From: Hyphomicrobiales bacterium | GTDB taxonomy: Bacteria > Pseudomonadota > Alphaproteobacteria > Rhodobacterales > Rhodobacteraceae | Direction: 5' to 3' | Assembly (NCBI GenBank): GCA_003558415.1 | Contig: PWLT01000319.1 | Coordinates: 1 to 5,752 of the forward strand | DNA: 5,752 bases | Shown: piece by piece, positions 5,428 to 5,752 of the stretch | Numbering within the stretch: position 1 is the first letter of the stretch | Layout: every line of letters begins with the position of its first letter | Notes under the pieces: model-generated | Told to the model about the DNA's origin: nothing | Database searches by the model: none | What the model saw: the letters and a program-made list of their open reading frames with translations, nothing else | Made by a program: the position numbers and the translations under genes

Positions 5428-5752
5428 TCAGCCCCACAGCGCCGGTTCGGGCGGATGCACGCCCTCATCATCGAAGCGCAGCGGGTGGGCGCGGTCTTCG
5501 GCCAGAAGCAGCGGGCCGTCAAGATCGGTCACCGCCGCGCCCTGCGCGACCAGCACGGCCGGCGCCATGGCCAGCGAGGTGCCGACCATGCAGCCCACCA
5601 TGACCTGATAACCCGCCTCCCGCGCCGCCGCGCGCAGCGCCAATGCCTCGGTCAGCCCGTCGGTCTTGTCGAGCTTGATGTTGATCATGTCGTACTTGCC
5701 GCGCAGATTCGGCAGGCTGGCACGGTCATGGCAGCTCTCATCGGCGCAGACG
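5428..5752 (-). CDS. dgcA: Dipeptide epimerase / N-acetyl-D-glutamate racemase (DgcA-like), C-terminal part
   Basis: These are the last 107 residues of an enolase-superfamily (muconate-lactonising subgroup) enzyme; the gene begins beyond the right edge. The fragment opens VCADESCHDRASLPNLRGKY, where A-D-E-S carries a metal-ligand acid. INIKLDKTDGL follows, whose I-K-L lysine is one of the two acid/base residues that invert the alpha carbon. GCMVGTS and TDLDGPLLLAED then follow. The D-x-D of the last motif binds the substrate ammonium group in L-Ala-D/L-Glu epimerases. Two roles are possible: epimerising L-Ala-D-Glu from peptidoglycan, or acting as DgcA on N-acetyl-D-glutamate in the DgcN-DgcA D-glutamate pathway described in marine proteobacteria. 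The missing N-terminal half and an upstream dgcN would decide. Its stop is 28 bases before the transaminase start, suggesting co-transcription. Confidence 0.88.
   Translation of the reverse strand, partial: VCADESCHDRASLPNLRGKYDMINIKLDKTDGLTEALALRAAAREAGYQVMVGCMVGTSLAMAPAVLVAQGAAVTDLDGPLLLAEDRAHPLRFDDEGVHPPEPALWG

Noticed and set aside
5400..5522. 41-residue N-terminal extension of the transaminase
   Set aside because: It would overlap the end of the epimerase gene, is unlike family sequence, and the ATG at 5399 has a clear ribosome site and begins with the family's usual N-terminus.

Overview
The window is high-GC DNA that reads as an alphaproteobacterial chromosome, most likely Rhodobacteraceae (roseobacter/Rhodobacter group). 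This is inferred from protein flavour, gene order and strong codon bias; no rRNA or other marker gives a firm lineage. Nearly every base is coding and no intergenic gap reaches 300 bases. I see no mobile element, CRISPR array, tRNA, rRNA or clear pseudogene.

Layout from left to right. (1) Positions 1-1408, plus strand: the C-terminal part of a C45-family N-terminal-nucleophile acyltransferase/peptidase, whose end overlaps the start of an RpiR-family regulator with HTH and SIS domains. (2) Positions 1409-1585: a convergent gap with a perfect GC-rich hairpin (1536-1563) that probably terminates transcription from one or both sides. (3) Positions 1586-3987, minus strand: pyk (pyruvate kinase), a 74-residue two-helix membrane protein of unknown function, rpmI (L35) and rplT (L20), transcribed in that order. 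A likely internal promoter lies just upstream of rpmI. (4) Positions 3988-4170: a divergent control region of 183 bases between pyk and a DUF1244 gene. It holds putative promoters in both directions and a 26-base LacI-operator-like palindrome at 4069-4094. (5) Positions 4171-4485, plus strand: the DUF1244 protein with a CxxC motif. (6) Positions 4486-4547: a convergent gap with a second hairpin. (7) Positions 4548-5752, minus strand: a D-amino-acid-transaminase-like enzyme preceded, 28 bases upstream, by the C-terminal part of an enolase-superfamily dipeptide epimerase / N-acetyl-D-glutamate racemase (DgcA-like).

Functional reading. The right-hand pair looks like a D-amino-acid or peptidoglycan-peptide utilisation operon. 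The transaminase could collect amino groups from D-amino acids onto 2-oxoglutarate as D-glutamate, and the DgcA-like enzyme could convert a D-glutamate derivative to the L form. The central cluster joins the last glycolytic/Entner-Doudoroff step to two ribosomal proteins. The left pair is a hydrolase/acyltransferase with its probable local regulator.

I found no wholly new system. The points most worth checking are the residue signature for a K+-independent pyruvate kinase, the operator-like palindrome in front of pyk, the loss of the usual R-x-H carboxylate trap in the transaminase, and the uncharacterised small membrane protein between pyk and rpmI.
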